Notes: generated from the sequence alone by a model not told the origin. Positions 45,683-58,573 are shown, counted from the stretch's first letter. The stretch is 64,000 bases of DNA from Xylogone sp. PMI_703 (GCA_021399445.1 JAJTUQ010000002.1:5952001-6016000); one strand, 5' to 3'. A program made the numbers and translations.

Positions 45683-48600
45683 ATGGATGTTGGCGTTTTG
45701 CGAAGTCGTATTGTCGCGACTCTTAATGCAGATGCCGACTCTCGTCGTCAGGCAGAGCTCGACTTAAAAACTGTATGGATATCGTATTTCCTTTTCTTTA
45801 TCAGAGTCTGAAACTAATCAAAACGGGCAGGCTGAAGACCATCCTGGGTTCACAGATGCACTTCTAGATCTGGTACAGTCAGAACAAGATCTTCCTATTC
45901 GTCTCTCGAGTATGATTAGAGTTCCCCTCTACCCCGCCATATGCTAAATAAAAATGCAGCCGTTATCTACCTGAAGAACCGTGTTACAAGGGGTTGGGCA
46001 GCGAACGAGGATTTTCCACAACATAAGCCTATTCCGGAAGATGCGAAGTTGAGATTTCGAGATCGGTTACTACCAATATTAGTATCCTCTCCTTCCCAGG
46101 TTCGACAGCAGCTCGTCCCAATCCTTCAAAAAATCCTCTCACACGATTTTCCTGAAAAATGGCCGGCATTTTTAAATATCACGCTGCAACTCTTGAACAC
46201 CAATGATGCAGCCTCTATATTCGCGGGTCTACAATGTCTCCTGGCTATATGCAGGGTGTTTAGGTTCAAATCGGGGGAAAATCGTGGGGATTTTGACAAA
46301 ATTGTGGCAGCGGCTTTCCCACGGCTATTGGCTATCGGCCAAGGATTAGTAAATGAGACAAGTGAAGATGCTGGGGAGATGCTACATCTTGTCTTGAAGT
46401 CGTATAAGCACGCAACATTTGTAGGCCACGGCGAGTCGAATATGCGTGAAGAGGTCAAGGCTAATGAAGAATATAGTTCGACCTAGCGGCAGCCCTGAGA
46501 GAACAACAAGCGGTTATTGGATGGTGCTCTTTATTCCTTGAGACTGTTACAAAAGACCCTCCGCCATCATCTCTCCCAGAAGATGTAGCAGAAAGAGAAA
46601 AGAACCACTGGTGGAAAGCAAAGAAATGGGCGTATTTTAACTTAAATCGCCTCTTTGTCCGGTATGTTGTGCCATTTCCATGAAACTATCAAACTATTAA
46701 CGTAGCTCAGCTATGGAAATCCTCAATCGCTACACAAGGGGAATGGAGACGATTATTCGGATTTCGCAAAAGATTTCACAGCAAATTTCGCACCCGAAAT
46801 TCTCAAAAGATATCTTCAACAAATTGAAAAATGGGTGGCAAAGACAACCTGGCTTAGCAGGCCTTGCTTATCATATATCATTAACTTTTTGGACGAGTGT
46901 ATACGACCGAAAGCTATGTGGGGGCATTTGCGACCGCATTTGGATAGTCTTGTAACTCATTTCATCTTCCCGGTTATGTGTCTCTCTGAGGAAGATGTTG
47001 AGCGGTTCGAAACGGACCCAGAGGATTACCTTCACCATAAACTCAATTATTACGAAGAAGTATCTGCGCCTGATGTGGCCGCGACTAACTTCCTGGTAAC
47101 ACTCACCAAGGTTCGAAGAAAGCAGACGTTTGCAATTCTTACATTCGTGAATACTGTTGTCAACGAGTATGAGACGGCAGAAGAAGGCAAAAAGAATCAC
47201 ATTGCGAAAGAGGGCGCTCTTCGTATGATCGGAACCCTATCTAGTGTTATCCTTGGAAAGAAGAGTCCCATCGCCGAGCAGGTCGAGTATTTCCTGGTTC
47301 GCTATGTTTTCCCAGACTTCCGCAGCCCTCAAGGATACCTACGCGCAAGAGCCTGTGACACTGTGGAGAAGTTTGAGCAGCTCGATTTCAAGGATCCCAA
47401 CAATCTTCTTATCGTCTACCGGAATATTCTTGAGTGTATGGCCGATACAGAGCTGCCTGTCCGTGTGGAAGCTGTGCTTGCGCTGCAACCACTTATCAGG
47501 CACGATATTATCCGGACGCAAATGCAAACAAATATACCGCAAATCATGCAACAATTGCTGAAACTGGCTAATGAGGTCGATGTAGACGCATTGTCAAATG
47601 TGATGGAGGATTTCGTTGAAGTATTTGCACCTGAATTGACGCCATTCGCTGTTGCTTTAAGTGAACAGTTACGCGACACCTACTTGCGTATCGTCAACGA
47701 CCTCCTAAGCAAACCAAAGAATGATGACGAGGATAGCTATGGTGACTATTTGGATGACAAGAGTATTACTGCCCTCGGAGTCTTGCAGACGATTGGGACG
47801 CTCATCTTGACATTGGAAAGCACTCCAGATGTGTTGCTACACATAGAGTCTATTTTGATGCCTGTTATACAAATCACACTGGAGAATAAGCTTTATGGTG
47901 AGCTGAGAGTTCTACATGATTTGGACACCACTGACCATTCATAGATCTCTACAATGAAGTTTTCGAGATTATTGACAGCTGTACTTTTGCTGCTAAAGCT
48001 ATTTCGCCAACAATGTGGCAGGCGTTTGAGCTTGTCCACGCCACGTTCAAAGCTGGTGCTGAATTATACCTAGAGGATATGCTTCCTGCTCTTGAGAACT
48101 ACGTCCAGTATGGCAGCCAGCAACTTATCCAAACTCCACAATATCTTGATGCTATGTACGGTATGGTTCAAGATATGTTTGCAGATAATAAAGTTGGAGG
48201 TGTGGACAGGATATGTGCATGCAAGCTAGCTGAGACTATCATGCTTACTATGAGGGGTCATGCTGATCAATATGTCCTTGGATTTGTAAGTTCAATAATC
48301 TGCCCCATTGGAGTCATGCACTGAGATAAAGTAGATTGAGATGGCTATGCAAATCCTAACAAACCAGGAAGTTAAGGTCAAGTCTTATAAGATTCACCTA
48401 ATGGAAATGGTGATCAATGCTATCTACTATAATCCAGTAAGAGCTTCAGCTAATTTGACTTCAAGCAACAATACTAACGTCCAATTACTACAGATATTAT
48501 CGTTGCAATTACTAGAGTCAAAAGGATGGACCAATAAATTCTTCAGTTTGTGGTTCTCGAGTATTGACAGCTTTACGAGAGTGCACGACAAGAAATTGTG

Positions 48601-49398
48601 CATTGCCGCTATTGTTGCTTTGCTCACTCTTAATGCTGATCAGGTGCCTGTCAGCGTCCAGCAGGGTTGGCCAAGACTTTTGCAGGTATGATGAACCGTC
48701 TGCCATTGATAGCTTCATTATGGTTAACAGAATATATAGGGCATTGTTCGTCTATTCCAGACACTACCAGCTGCAACAAAGCGTAAGCTATAGCGTTCCA
48801 TTATTTAGATAATGGTCTTTGCTAATTCATTTCCAGATCGTGAGGATGCTCTGAGAGATGACTTCCAACATGAAGTCGGTGCTTATGATGACGATGATGA
48901 GGATGAATGGGGCGGCGATGATAATGAATGGAATGATGAAGCCGAAGCTGACGATGAGGCCGATGGAAAAGATGAGAGTAGCGCCTACCTTGAATTCCTA
49001 AACGATGAGGTAATATAAAATACCTTTCAGAATTCCACCGCAACTAACAATGTATAGGCCCAAAAGTTTGGTAACCTTGAAGATATCTCTGATGATGAGA
49101 TGGGCGAGGAGAGTCTCCTGGAGACAGCTCTGGATAAACTTGAACCTTATCAGCTCTTCCGAAACGCCCTCATGAGTGAGTTTCCCGGACACTATTAAAG
49201 CTCGCAAACTAATGAGAATTAGAACTCCAACAAGAACAACCTCAACTCTACGAATCTCTTACCACAAACTTGAACCCTGAGGAGCAGAGTATTGTCCAAG
49301 GTGTAGTACATCAAGCCGAAGCGAATGCAGCGGCTGCAGCAGCCGCGGCTCAGGCGGAAGGACAAGTCCCAGGCGTGGTCGTCAATGGCGCAGCCTAA
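45683..49398 (+). CDS. NMD5: Importin beta family, Nmd5/Kap119 (importin-7/8)
   Basis: This karyopherin carries cargo such as TFIIS and stress MAP kinases into the nucleus in yeast, under Ran control. Twelve exons join in frame to 1048 residues: 45683-45772, 45831-45909, 45960-46420, 46477-46661, 46711-47897, 47945-48285, 48335-48436, 48494-48685, 48740-48782, 48837-49009, 49058-49175 and 49223-49398. The N-terminal importin-beta domain contains AELDLKT, VIYLKNRVTRGW and the FPEKWPAFL block; HEAT-like helices fill the body, including IGTLSSVILGKKSP and VLALQPLIRHD. A strongly acidic stretch (DDDDEDEWGGDDNEWNDE) near residue 910 is characteristic of importin-7/8. The tail has an Ala run and ends VVVNGAA. 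Introns are 47-58 nt, far denser than in neighbouring genes. Confidence 0.94.
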
Positions 49399-50872
49399 GG
49401 GTCTTCATGATAAGGATTCGGATTAGGATGGGTATAGAGATTTTGGACAGTCGGTTATCTAAGTGCGTGCATTCCTGGCGTTCTGAAATGAGCTAATGCC
49501 TATCTGGGGGCTAATATCTTTTGTTTCTATGGGGATAAGCGCTTCCAGATGACCCTGAAGAGGTGAGGAAAGATGGGCAACCATCTCACGAGTGCAGATT
49601 AGGTAGGTAGATAGGTGTCTTGGTTTTGCTGGTTATGAAATTAAAAGAATATCAAAGAATATATCTGTTACTTGCTATGCTGCCTTATAGCTACTTAGAG
49701 TTCCTTTGGTCGGTCCTGTAACTAAGCACTTAGCAGACAAAAGATATCCCGCTCCCCTAGAGGAGTCAGTGACGAAATGTTCGAGCATAGCAGTCTGCTG
49801 CTTAAATACTTGTATAGTTAGAGAGGTAGCAAACATGGACCAGACAACCTCAATGTAAATACCAGAATCAGGAGCTTGCTTCATTTTTATGCAATACTAA
49901 AGTGAGCAGAGTACTTCATTTGCAATATTGTTGAAAGGCCCGTCCAGGCAGAGCAACCCACAATCGTGAAAAACTTGAGGCCATTGTCACCTTTCACACT
50001 TATTCTCTCTGTCTGTCTGAGAAGTTCGGCACGCGTTGGCTTTTCTTTTCTTTAACTCGGCCCAGTCTAAATGTTATCAGAAGTGGACGGATGTGGGAGA
50101 CTGACTAAAGACTGCCCTTATGCTCCATGACGGAGCGTGCAATTGTGTACCGCATCTTGGAAAAGATACGATCGACATTCGTATTTACTTCCCAAATAGA
50201 TATTACATATCTGACGCTGACTAATATGGGATATCAAGAGATTTAGTTACTACTAGCAGTCGATACATAGTATCGGAATTCGACAAAACTAAGGCCAACA
50301 TACATACCATCACATGGATGGTAACGCTTCCTGCTAAGATCTATGGAATTCGCATTATAGTCCCAATCTATCTAAGTAGTTTGCAAGCAATACACATTAC
50401 CGTGAGCGACAATTGGTGAATGGAGGAGTTGTCTGACACATGCTACCAGGTTGCTTCCCCCGCGGTCTAACCATGCCTGTCCCGCGGAGCACCGCATTCT
50501 CAAGTCTTCTAACGCATATATTTCCACGTAACCAAAGATGGCCAGCGCTCGTCTCTACTGGGCTACGCTATCATGTATAAGTGTACCGATGCTTACCTCC
50601 GTACTATCCGCCTTCAATTGCTCCCAATTAGCAATGCTTAGTCTATGAGTCTTGACCTACTGGCCAATCTTTATCCTGGCTACCCTTGGCCCCCTCACCT
50701 CTTCCCGCCTTTTTTGTTGGTCTTCAATTGCAGGCTCTTGAATAATAGAGCCCACCTGCTCTATTTATCATTACCCCTCCCCCTCTATTTGAAAGAATAG
50801 AAATGGCTCTCACTGCCCTAATCTTATTTCTCGAGAGCCTCAGCCTAGCTATCCAATAAAGCTTAACTTAGA
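49399..50872. other. Intergenic DNA, NMD5 to P450
   Basis: NMD5 3' untranslated region, AT-rich DNA, then a CT-rich stretch at 50690-50800 typical of a fungal core promoter before the P450 start. No gene is supported. Confidence 0.5.
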
Positions 50873-52527
50873 ATGGGTTTGAAAATATCTTCACTTTATT
50901 CAGCACCTCCTTCATTCATAGTTGTCATCATCGCTGGTGCTCTATATCTTCTCTATTATAGTGTTCACTTTGGCATTACCTACCGTAGGCGTTCGCTTTT
51001 GATTCGTAAGAATGGATGCAAACCACTCAAGGCACTACCTTGCAAGGATCCAATATTTGGAACGGATATCATTCGAGAGAATTTGAAGGCTGCCAGAGAA
51101 GGAAAGTACCTCGAACTTCTCAGTCAGCGTTTCACAGATTCCGGTTTCAATACGTATCAATGGAGCTTCTGGGCCGATAGTAGAATCACTACAAACGAGC
51201 CTGAAAATATCAAAACCGTCCTAGCAACCAATTTCAAAGATTGGGAGCAGTCTAAACTCCGGAAGGGTGCAATGCATCCGGTCATCGGTCATGGAATATT
51301 CAGTACCGATGGCAAAGAATGGGAAACGTCGAGGGCAATGCTTCGCCCAAACTTTGTTAGAGATCAAGTAGGCGACTTGGAGGCTTTTGATAGGCACATT
51401 TCAATGTTGATATCTCATATTCCCAAGGATGGTTCCACCGTGGATCTACAGCCTCTCTTCTTCAATATGACTCTAGACTCCGCCACAGAATTTCTCTTCG
51501 GCCATAGCACAAATGTTTTAGGGTCATCCAGCCGGGATTCTGAGAGTGGAAGAAGGTTTGGTGAAGCGTTCACATACCACATAGCAAGAATGGCAACTGT
51601 GATGAGAGGAGGCAAATGGATGAACTGCCTGATGAATAAGCGTGATAAAGAGTCCCTCAAACTGATTCATGCCTATGTTCAGAAATATGTGAAGATGGCC
51701 ATCGAATCTGTCAAATCCTCCCCAGCTGGGGACTATCACCATTCACGGTACGTCTTTTTAAATGAGCTGGTAAAGTCGAAGGTTGGTCCGCAGAAGCTAC
51801 AAGATGAGGCCTTGAATATATTGCTCGCCGGAAGAGACACAACCGCCGGCCTCCTGAGTGTTTTCTTCCATAACCTTGCCCGCCAACCTCGGGTCTTTGC
51901 AAAACTTAGAAGAGAAATTATGGAGTTGGAGGATACCAGACTATCGTTTGAAAGGATCAAAAGCATGAGGTATCTCAAGGCTTGCTTGAATGAAAGTGAG
52001 TTATGCCCCCTATCTTGTATCTAGCTGCCATACTGAGGAATCCGTAGCACTTCGTCTCTGGCCCATTGTCCCTTCCAATGGTCGGATTGCCATACGTGAT
52101 ACAGTCCTCCCAGTAGGAGGAGGGCCCGATGGAAAATCTCCATTTCTTGTGAAGAAGGGCCAGTATATTAGTTACTTCGTATATACAATGCATCGTCGGA
52201 AAGATCTATATGGTGAGGATGCAGATAAGTTCAAACCGGAGAGATGGGACAGCCTCAGGCCAGGGTGAGTCAAACCTCTTTCTGGCGCTTCATGTTTCCA
52301 GATACTAAAAGACATGTTTATACAGCTGGGAGTACTTACCATTCAATGGCGGACCACGTATTTGTCTCGGCCAGCAGCTGGCTCTCACTGAAGCCTCTTT
52401 GACCATTATCCGATTGCTCCAGCATTTCAAAGCAGTTGAGCCTAGAGATGATGGACCCTTTGTTCCTATGCTTAGTTTGACTCTCTCATCGAGAAATGGG
52501 TGTAAAGTGGGAATGATTCCAGCTTGA
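50873..52527 (+). CDS. Cytochrome P450, CYP52-like fatty acid/alkane hydroxylase
   Basis: CYP52-type enzymes hydroxylate the terminal carbon of alkanes and fatty acids in the ER, with electrons from P450 reductase. Three exons, 50873-51995, 52048-52264 and 52326-52527, give 513 residues. An N-terminal membrane anchor (about 14-34) is followed by the CYP52-typical [12 protein letters not shown]...[21 protein letters not shown] region and [13 protein letters not shown]. The I-helix motif is AGRDTTAG at 319-326, the ExxR motif ETLR at 374-377, and the haem ligand Cys460 in [10 protein letters not shown]. All catalytic landmarks are intact. Intron 2 splits the Gly before WEYLPFNGG. The substrate and subfamily cannot be fixed by eye. 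The neighbours do not form an obvious biosynthetic cluster. Confidence 0.9.
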
Positions 52528-53215
52528 GTAAAGAAAGATGGGAACTCATATCTACTTTCTTATGCTATCAATGTCTGCTTGGAAACAAGTGCTACTAGGA
52601 AGAGTACATGTTTGACTCAGGGAATAATCTTAAAGAGACATGCTAGACACACCTTCAATAGAGTGATTTCTTCATACAGACATGCAACGATAACGTACTG
52701 AGGGCCTAATCTGCACGCCGAGCATTATAGTGTCGGTTTATGGCAGCGAGATACGCAACATAAAGTAGACTGTATACATAAGGATAAAGTCGGATGCTAG
52801 ATGCCCGACGCCGAGGATTATAGCGCAGAGCGTAGAGTTCTAGACATGCAACGGACCTAGCATCTTCCGACGCCGAGAGTTATGTGCGCATTCTCATGGG
52901 TTTTGTTTAAATCCATACTGTACAGGTGTAGTGCAAAAGTACAATAATCGTGACAAATTCTCATATGAGGATCTGAATGCTCTTATTCCTCAAATGATCA
53001 AAATGGTACAGTATCACCAACCAAAATTAACCGGGGTAAATCTTCGCCATATTTCGCATGGTTATTTATTCTGCACAGGCAACGCCATTTCGCTTACTCC
53101 AGGTTCACAATAAGAGCCAAAATGTACAAAGAAAATGTACGAAACCCAATCAAACATCTTGTAAATAATATGAGCAGAGTAGCATCAAAAAGGAATAACA
53201 AAGAAAAAATAACAG
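52528..53215. other. P450 3' flank with dispersed CGCCGAG-TTAT motif
   Basis: No gene is supported. Three copies of a motif close to GACGCCGAG-N-RTTAT occur at 52714-52730, 52807-52824 and 52869-52887, with a fourth just past the tRNA at 53312-53325. ACATGCAACG also occurs twice. The right end carries the T-rich terminator of the minus-strand tRNA. Confidence 0.55.
52714..52887. repeat. Three imperfect copies of a CGCCGAG..TTAT motif
   Basis: Copies read CACGCCGAGCATTATAG, GACGCCGAGGATTATAGC and GACGCCGAGAGTTATGTGC, spaced 93 and 62 bp apart. The short flanks GATGCTAGATGCC and TAGCATCTTCC recur in opposite orientation between the second and third copies. Confidence 0.6.
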
Positions 53216-53303
53216 CGCCCTATGTGGGTCTCGAACCCACAACCTTGGGATAGCCATGTTATGGCCTAAAAGTCCCACGCTCTGCCAATTGAGCTAACAG
53301 GGC
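53216..53303 (-). tRNA. tRNA-Lys(TTT) with 15-nt intron
   Basis: The acceptor stem GCCCTGT pairs with ATAGGGC (one T-A rich end pair set and no break). The D arm is GCTC/GAGC, the anticodon stem TGGGA/TCCCA, the anticodon TTT at 53270-53268, and the intron 53266-53252 sits after base 37. The T arm is GTGGG-TTCGAGA-CCCAC and the discriminator is G. A run of six Ts lies shortly downstream on the minus strand. Confidence 0.93.
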
Positions 53304-53785
53304 TGTTGTCAGTGCCGAGCGTTATTTGTCATTATCAATCTATGCCCCGGTCCGCTTCCCCTGAGCCAACTGCTGCAAGGCGTGCAAGGCTGATATTTTT
53401 GGAATGGACCCCGCGACCTTGGGAGGCTCGGGGGTTCGCCAGGGTGTTTCCAGCCGTTACTGTTACCGTTCGTGCATCGTGTTTTGGAAACATATGCCAC
53501 AACTTCTCGATCTTGTTTTCCCGTTTTAAAAGCTTCTTGTGTGCCGTATCTTTCTTCGCTTTCTTATTGCGCAATTCACACTCACTTCATCCTAAGACGT
53601 GCAAGCGTTGACGTTCTCATTTTGTTGCAGTGCACTTTCCCATCTATTGTTCGTCATCCGTCAGCTGGATCTGGTGTGGGTTTCGGATGGTGTAGATCTA
53701 TTCTTTGAACACTCCTTCTCTGGTACTAACTTTCTCTCTACTGTACCTGCCTTCTGAATTTCAAAGAGGGAACAGTAAAACTATA
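53304..53785. other. Intergenic DNA, tRNA-Lys to MFS gene
   Basis: Promoter and leader of the MFS transporter; pyrimidine-rich near 53690-53760. One more CGAG-TTAT motif at 53312-53325. No gene is seen. Confidence 0.5.
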
Positions 53786-55271
53786 ATGGCTCCAACAATT
53801 GATCCTGCTTCTCGAAAGAAAGTGCTTCGAGTAGTATTCGTGTCACTTCTGCTTGACCTGGTAAGCACCCAGATAGCGAATAAGGGAGAGCTTCTCATTG
53901 TTGACGACCCTGGGTAGATATCCTTCACCTTCATCCTTCCCCTCTTCCCAAAGCTTCTCGAGTTCTATCGTAACCTAGAGGTCTCCTCTTCCTCTAAGAC
54001 ACAATCGCCTACCCTCCTCGCTCATATTCTCTCCTACCTCAACACATACAAAGCTTCGTTTGCAAGACCAATAGATTCACGCTATGATATTGTTCTCTTA
54101 GGAGGCGCATTAGGAAGTCTATTCTCGTGAGTACTTCATCAATAATTGCAAGATCGGTTTTTAAGAGCTGTGCACATCTAATACTTTATTCTTGCTCGGC
54201 AGTCTCCTTCAAGCCATCGCTTCCCCAGTAATTGGCACCCTCTCCGATAAGTATGGCCGGCGCACAGCGCTCCTATGCAGTATGTGCGGAAATATTCTCA
54301 GCGTCCTGCTCTGGGTTTGCGCAACTGATTTCCGCACCTTTCTTCTATCCCGTATTGTTGGCGGGCTATCTGAGGGAAACGTCCAACTCGCGACGGCAAT
54401 AGCGACGGATATATCCGACGAGAAGCAGCGGGGAGCTACGATGGCTCTTGTAGGAGCTTGCTTCAGCATAAGCTTTACCTTTGGACCAGCCTTGGGTGCA
54501 TGGTTAAGCTCTATTCAATCGGTGCAGGCGAATCCGTTTGCTACAGCAGCAGGAGTGAGCCTGGCATTGATTGTGGCGGAGACCGTGTATCTCTATCTAT
54601 GTTTACCAGAGACCTTACCCAGCAAAAGCACAGTCAATGATACGAAGCCCGCATCCAGCAAGACCGCCGAATCACAGCCATTCCAACGCACAAACTCACA
54701 CTTTTTGTTAAATCTTACTCATTTCAGCTTCATCTTATTCTTTAGCGGCATGGAATTTTCCCTGCCATTCATGACCTATGACCTTTTCAAGTACACTTCC
54801 GCACGTAACGGACGTCTTTTGGGCTATATTGGATTGATCGCCTCTTTGATGCAAGGTGGAGTTACGCGCCGCCTGCCTCCCCTCTTATCAGTCCGTATCG
54901 GTGTTGTATCTTGTCTATTGGCACTTTTCCTCCTCGCACGCATCAACACCGTGGGCGGATTATACCTCTCAGCGACACTTTTGGCCATTACAACAGCCAC
55001 AGTAGTAACCGGACTGAATGCCTTGAGCAGCTTCGAGGCAGGAGAGGCAGAGAGAGGAGGTAAATTGGGAAATCTAAGGAGTTGGGGACAGATTGGACGT
55101 GGAGTGGGTCCATTATTGTTCACGAGTGTTTACTGGTGGGCGGGAAGAGAAGTTGCGTATACTCTTGGGGCCACAGGAGTCTTGGGAACGTCGCTGATTG
55201 TATTTTTCGGGCTGAAGACGCCTGGTGCGGCCAAGGGAAAGAGCATTGGGGATGCTAAGAAAAAGGACTGA
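53786..55271 (+). CDS. MFS transporter, MFSD10/TetA-like
   Basis: A major facilitator superfamily carrier, most like the MFSD10 (tetracycline-transporter-like) group; the substrate is unknown. Three exons, 53786-53860, 53918-54126 and 54203-55271, give 450 residues. TM1 begins in VVFVSLLLDLISFTFILPLF, split by intron 1. The loop 2-3 signature GTLSDKYGRRTALL follows TM2, then SRIVGGLSEGNVQLATAIATDI and GATMALVGACFSISFTFGPALG, typical TM4-TM5 sequences. A polar central loop (about 235-260) separates the halves. The C-terminal half has further TM segments and a Lys-rich tail. An N-glycosylation-like NLTHFS lies near 275. The frame continues upstream to 53705, but the ATG at 53786 matches family N-termini. 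Confidence 0.88.
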
Positions 55272-55613
55272 AGACTAGGCGGCAAGAGAACGTGTATATA
55301 GTGTAATATGGTGTTGGATGGGATAAAAGCATACTTATGGACATGGTTTGGTTAGGCTAGAATAAAGTTGGCCAGTGATAGGGGTTACGGGATAGTCTAT
55401 ATATTGGCGGTAATTCATAAAGAGCACAGTAAAGCAATAGGTATTCTTGTACGTTATGAGGATCCTTTCAATGTAACCCTTACCCAACCTGTTTAGAAAT
55501 TCAAAGAGACGCTACAGCTAATATTAAGCCATGCATGCCAAAAAGCCCCCAATAAGATGCATCAAGATAATAACATATCGTAAAAGTAGATCGCCTCCCT
55601 ATATATCTCCATA
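55272..55613. other. Convergent intergenic DNA, MFS and SPATA20-like genes
   Basis: 342 bp of AT-rich sequence between two convergent genes, holding both 3' untranslated regions. No gene or terminator structure stands out. Confidence 0.5.
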
Positions 55614-58573
55614 TTACGGCTTCTTCCCCCCCTTTTGCCCAATGCTAGCTCCGATATCCGGGACCGTTTCCTTCTGAATATCAACCATGCCAGTTTCCTT
55701 CACAACTAGGGCCCCTTCCTCAGCTCTCAGGCTGCCCAAATCTGGCAGCGCATCTTGCAGTCCCCGAAGTCCTATTGGGTCCTTCTCCGTCCGCGTTGTA
55801 TCCAAGATATCGGCACTCTTACTTTGGACACCAGATGCACCGGTAGCCGAAGTATTAAAAATGTCTTCTTCACCCTCGAGTCTACAGGTGCCGTTCTCGC
55901 AGATCATAACCCGCGTTTTGTTATTAGGGCCCGGACCGAAGTCTTTAAGAAGTGAGTTCCGCTTCCGGAGCCATGATTGCGCTTTACTTTCAATCCGAGC
56001 AAATGTAGATAGCCCCCCTCGAGGAGCCTTGGAAAATTCCTCTACCTTCAGAGTGCCATCTGTGTCGCCTCCTTCTGCTGCAGAAGCGCTAGGAGCTACA
56101 ACGACGCTCCTGATACCTAGTTGGCTGGCGACAATGCTGGGCATAAAGGACGTGAATAACCATGGATATTGTAGTATTTCCGACTCGAAGCTCTGGACTG
56201 TTTCTTTGGCTTTCTGAGCGTAAGATTCGTCGTTGAGGACACTGGAAAGACGATAGAGATTCGATGCACTGACACCATTCGTAGAAGGCTCGGCGGAGTC
56301 CATGCCATCTTTGAGACGAAGAATGACATGAGGTGCGTTCAATGAGGTTGAGAAGAAGCCGCCTGCGCCATCGGTGTCGTAGAATTGTGATATTTGAGTT
56401 TCTAGGCTGTTGTGTTAGCACATATAGCGAAGGTATAGCGTTTAAAGAAAGTTAGACTCACGTTGGAGTTCGTCTGCCCATTGTAGCCATCGTTCATCAA
56501 AGGTAGCTTCATAGAGATCAATTAAACCATCAATGAGATAAGCGTAATCGTCAGTGAAAGCCTGTGTATCTCCTCTGCCTTCTCTCCATACTCGATACAG
56601 GATTTTCGAGCTGCTATCATATAACTTCTCCTTGATGAACCTAGCCGCATTTAAAGCAGATGTCATGTATGCCTCTGATTTAATAGGATCAAAACCGCGA
56701 ATGACAGCAGCTGTTCTTGCCAACGCTCCAATGGCAATTCCATTCCAACTCACAACAACCTTATCATCCAATCCAGGTCTCACTCGCTCTTTACCTCGAT
56801 GCGCTCTTAATTTTACTTTACCTTCCTTAATAATCCTTACAACTTCTTCCTCTTTCATACCGAATTGTTTCGATAATGCAAGTGGGGTAGAAACTATAGC
56901 CAAAACATTCTGATCGATGAACTCGTCGTGAGGATCATTCTCAGGGCTGACATTACCATGACTAGAAACGTTGTAGAAAGCGGACAAGATTGGTTCAATC
57001 TGTGATCCAAGGACATTCTGAAACTCCCTCTTCGACCAGACATAGAATGCACCTTCACGCTTCTCGGTGTCTCCTCTCCTATAGAAACTATCGGCATCTT
57101 CACTGGAGTAGAAGCCACCTTCTGGACTGGCCAGGGTTTTGGTGAGATAAGCTGCAATGTCATAAACGGTCCCTAGTAATTCGGGGTCGCGAGAAAGAAG
57201 AAATCCATCCAAGTATACATGTAAGAGTTGCGCATTATCGTACAACATCTTCTCGAAATGTGGAAGAGACCAATCAGCAGTGACTGAGTACCTGGCAAAC
57301 CCATTGCCGATGTGATCATGAATCCCACCTCTTGCCATCTTCTTCAATGTTGTAATAGCCATTATTTCTCCATTGGTGCACTCGGCCTGTCCTACCACAT
57401 CCAGGACAGCTTGTGGATACTGTCCTAAACGAAGCAAGAACGCCAGCTTACTCGGTGTGGGAAACTTAGGAGCGCTACCAAAGCCACCAGAAGTATGGTC
57501 ATAGGTATTGGCGAAGTTCTGATAGGCTTCTTCCAATAACTCTAGATCAAGTCCATCTTCACTTGCCTCGCCCTTCCCGCTATATGTGCCCTCGGCAGCG
57601 AAATCCTTGAGCTGCTGGAGAATCAACTTCGAATCCTGCCGACACCGTTCCTCCTGCTCTTTCCACACTGTCGAAAGCTTATTCAGGATACCCAGAAAGT
57701 CAACGTGGGTATCATAAGAAGTGGTATGGCTCGTTGGACCGGGCCAGTATGTCCCACCAAATACTGGCTCCAGATCAGGCGTCACGAAGACATTCAGAGG
57801 CCAGCCGCCAGAACCTGTAGTAGCCTGCACAAAGTTCATGTATATGCGGTCGATATCGGGTCGCTCTTCGCGATCAATCTTGATTGGGACGAACTCATTG
57901 TTCAGGATAGCAGCGACTTCTTCATTCTCAAACGATTCTCGTTCCATGACATGGCACCCTGTTGAGAACCACTTAGCATACCAACATTACAAAGCCTGCG
58001 TAAATTGTGATAAAAAGGAGACGAAGTAAGAGAAGTGTCGCGCGGAAGAAGAAACTTACAATGACAAGCACTATATCCAATACTAACAAACAACAACCTA
58101 TTCTCCCTCTTCGCAAGCTCGATAGCCTCATCTCCCCACAGCTGCCACGCAACAGGATTACTCGCATGTCCTCTCACATAAGGACTCTTACTCTCTCCCG
58201 CCCGATTGACCAGCACGATCCCACCAGGGCTCTCTTCCTCTCTGTTACCCAGCCCAGCATCCGCCTGGACCCTATTATTCCCCATCCCCAATCGATCCTT
58301 CAGCGCCTGCCCAATCCCATGTCCCCCTCCCCCACTACCACCGACATTCCCATTGTTCCCATTCCCATCCCCGCGAAGATGCGCCGCCATCATGGCACCT
58401 CGACGACCGTGATCCCACCACGATACTGCCCGCAGCCGTTGCTGTTGATGTTGCGATTGCGGTAGCGGTTCCCGATGACGTCGAAGCCCGAAGCTATAAT
58501 TCCTCAATCCTCCTCCCTCCCAAAAGCGAAAGTGAAAGCGCGCAAGAGGACGGAGAGAACGTGGTGAATACAC
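55614..58573 (-). CDS. SPATA20/YyaL-type protein (DUF255 thioredoxin fold)
   Basis: Members join an N-terminal thioredoxin-like domain to an (alpha/alpha)6-barrel; the biochemical role is unsettled. Three exons, 58573-58060, 57958-56462 and 56401-55614, give 932 residues. Splicing of the 101-nt first intron creates the family motif [14 protein letters not shown] with CHWC at 170-173, strong proof of the model. Other family blocks are [68 protein letters not shown] and [14 protein letters not shown]. The N-terminus is Arg-rich and amphipathic ([18 protein letters not shown]), suggesting mitochondrial import, and is followed by a Gly/Asn linker. A C-terminal 150-residue tail after the barrel is fungal-type. 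Start alternatives are the two Mets at 60-61. Confidence 0.92.
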
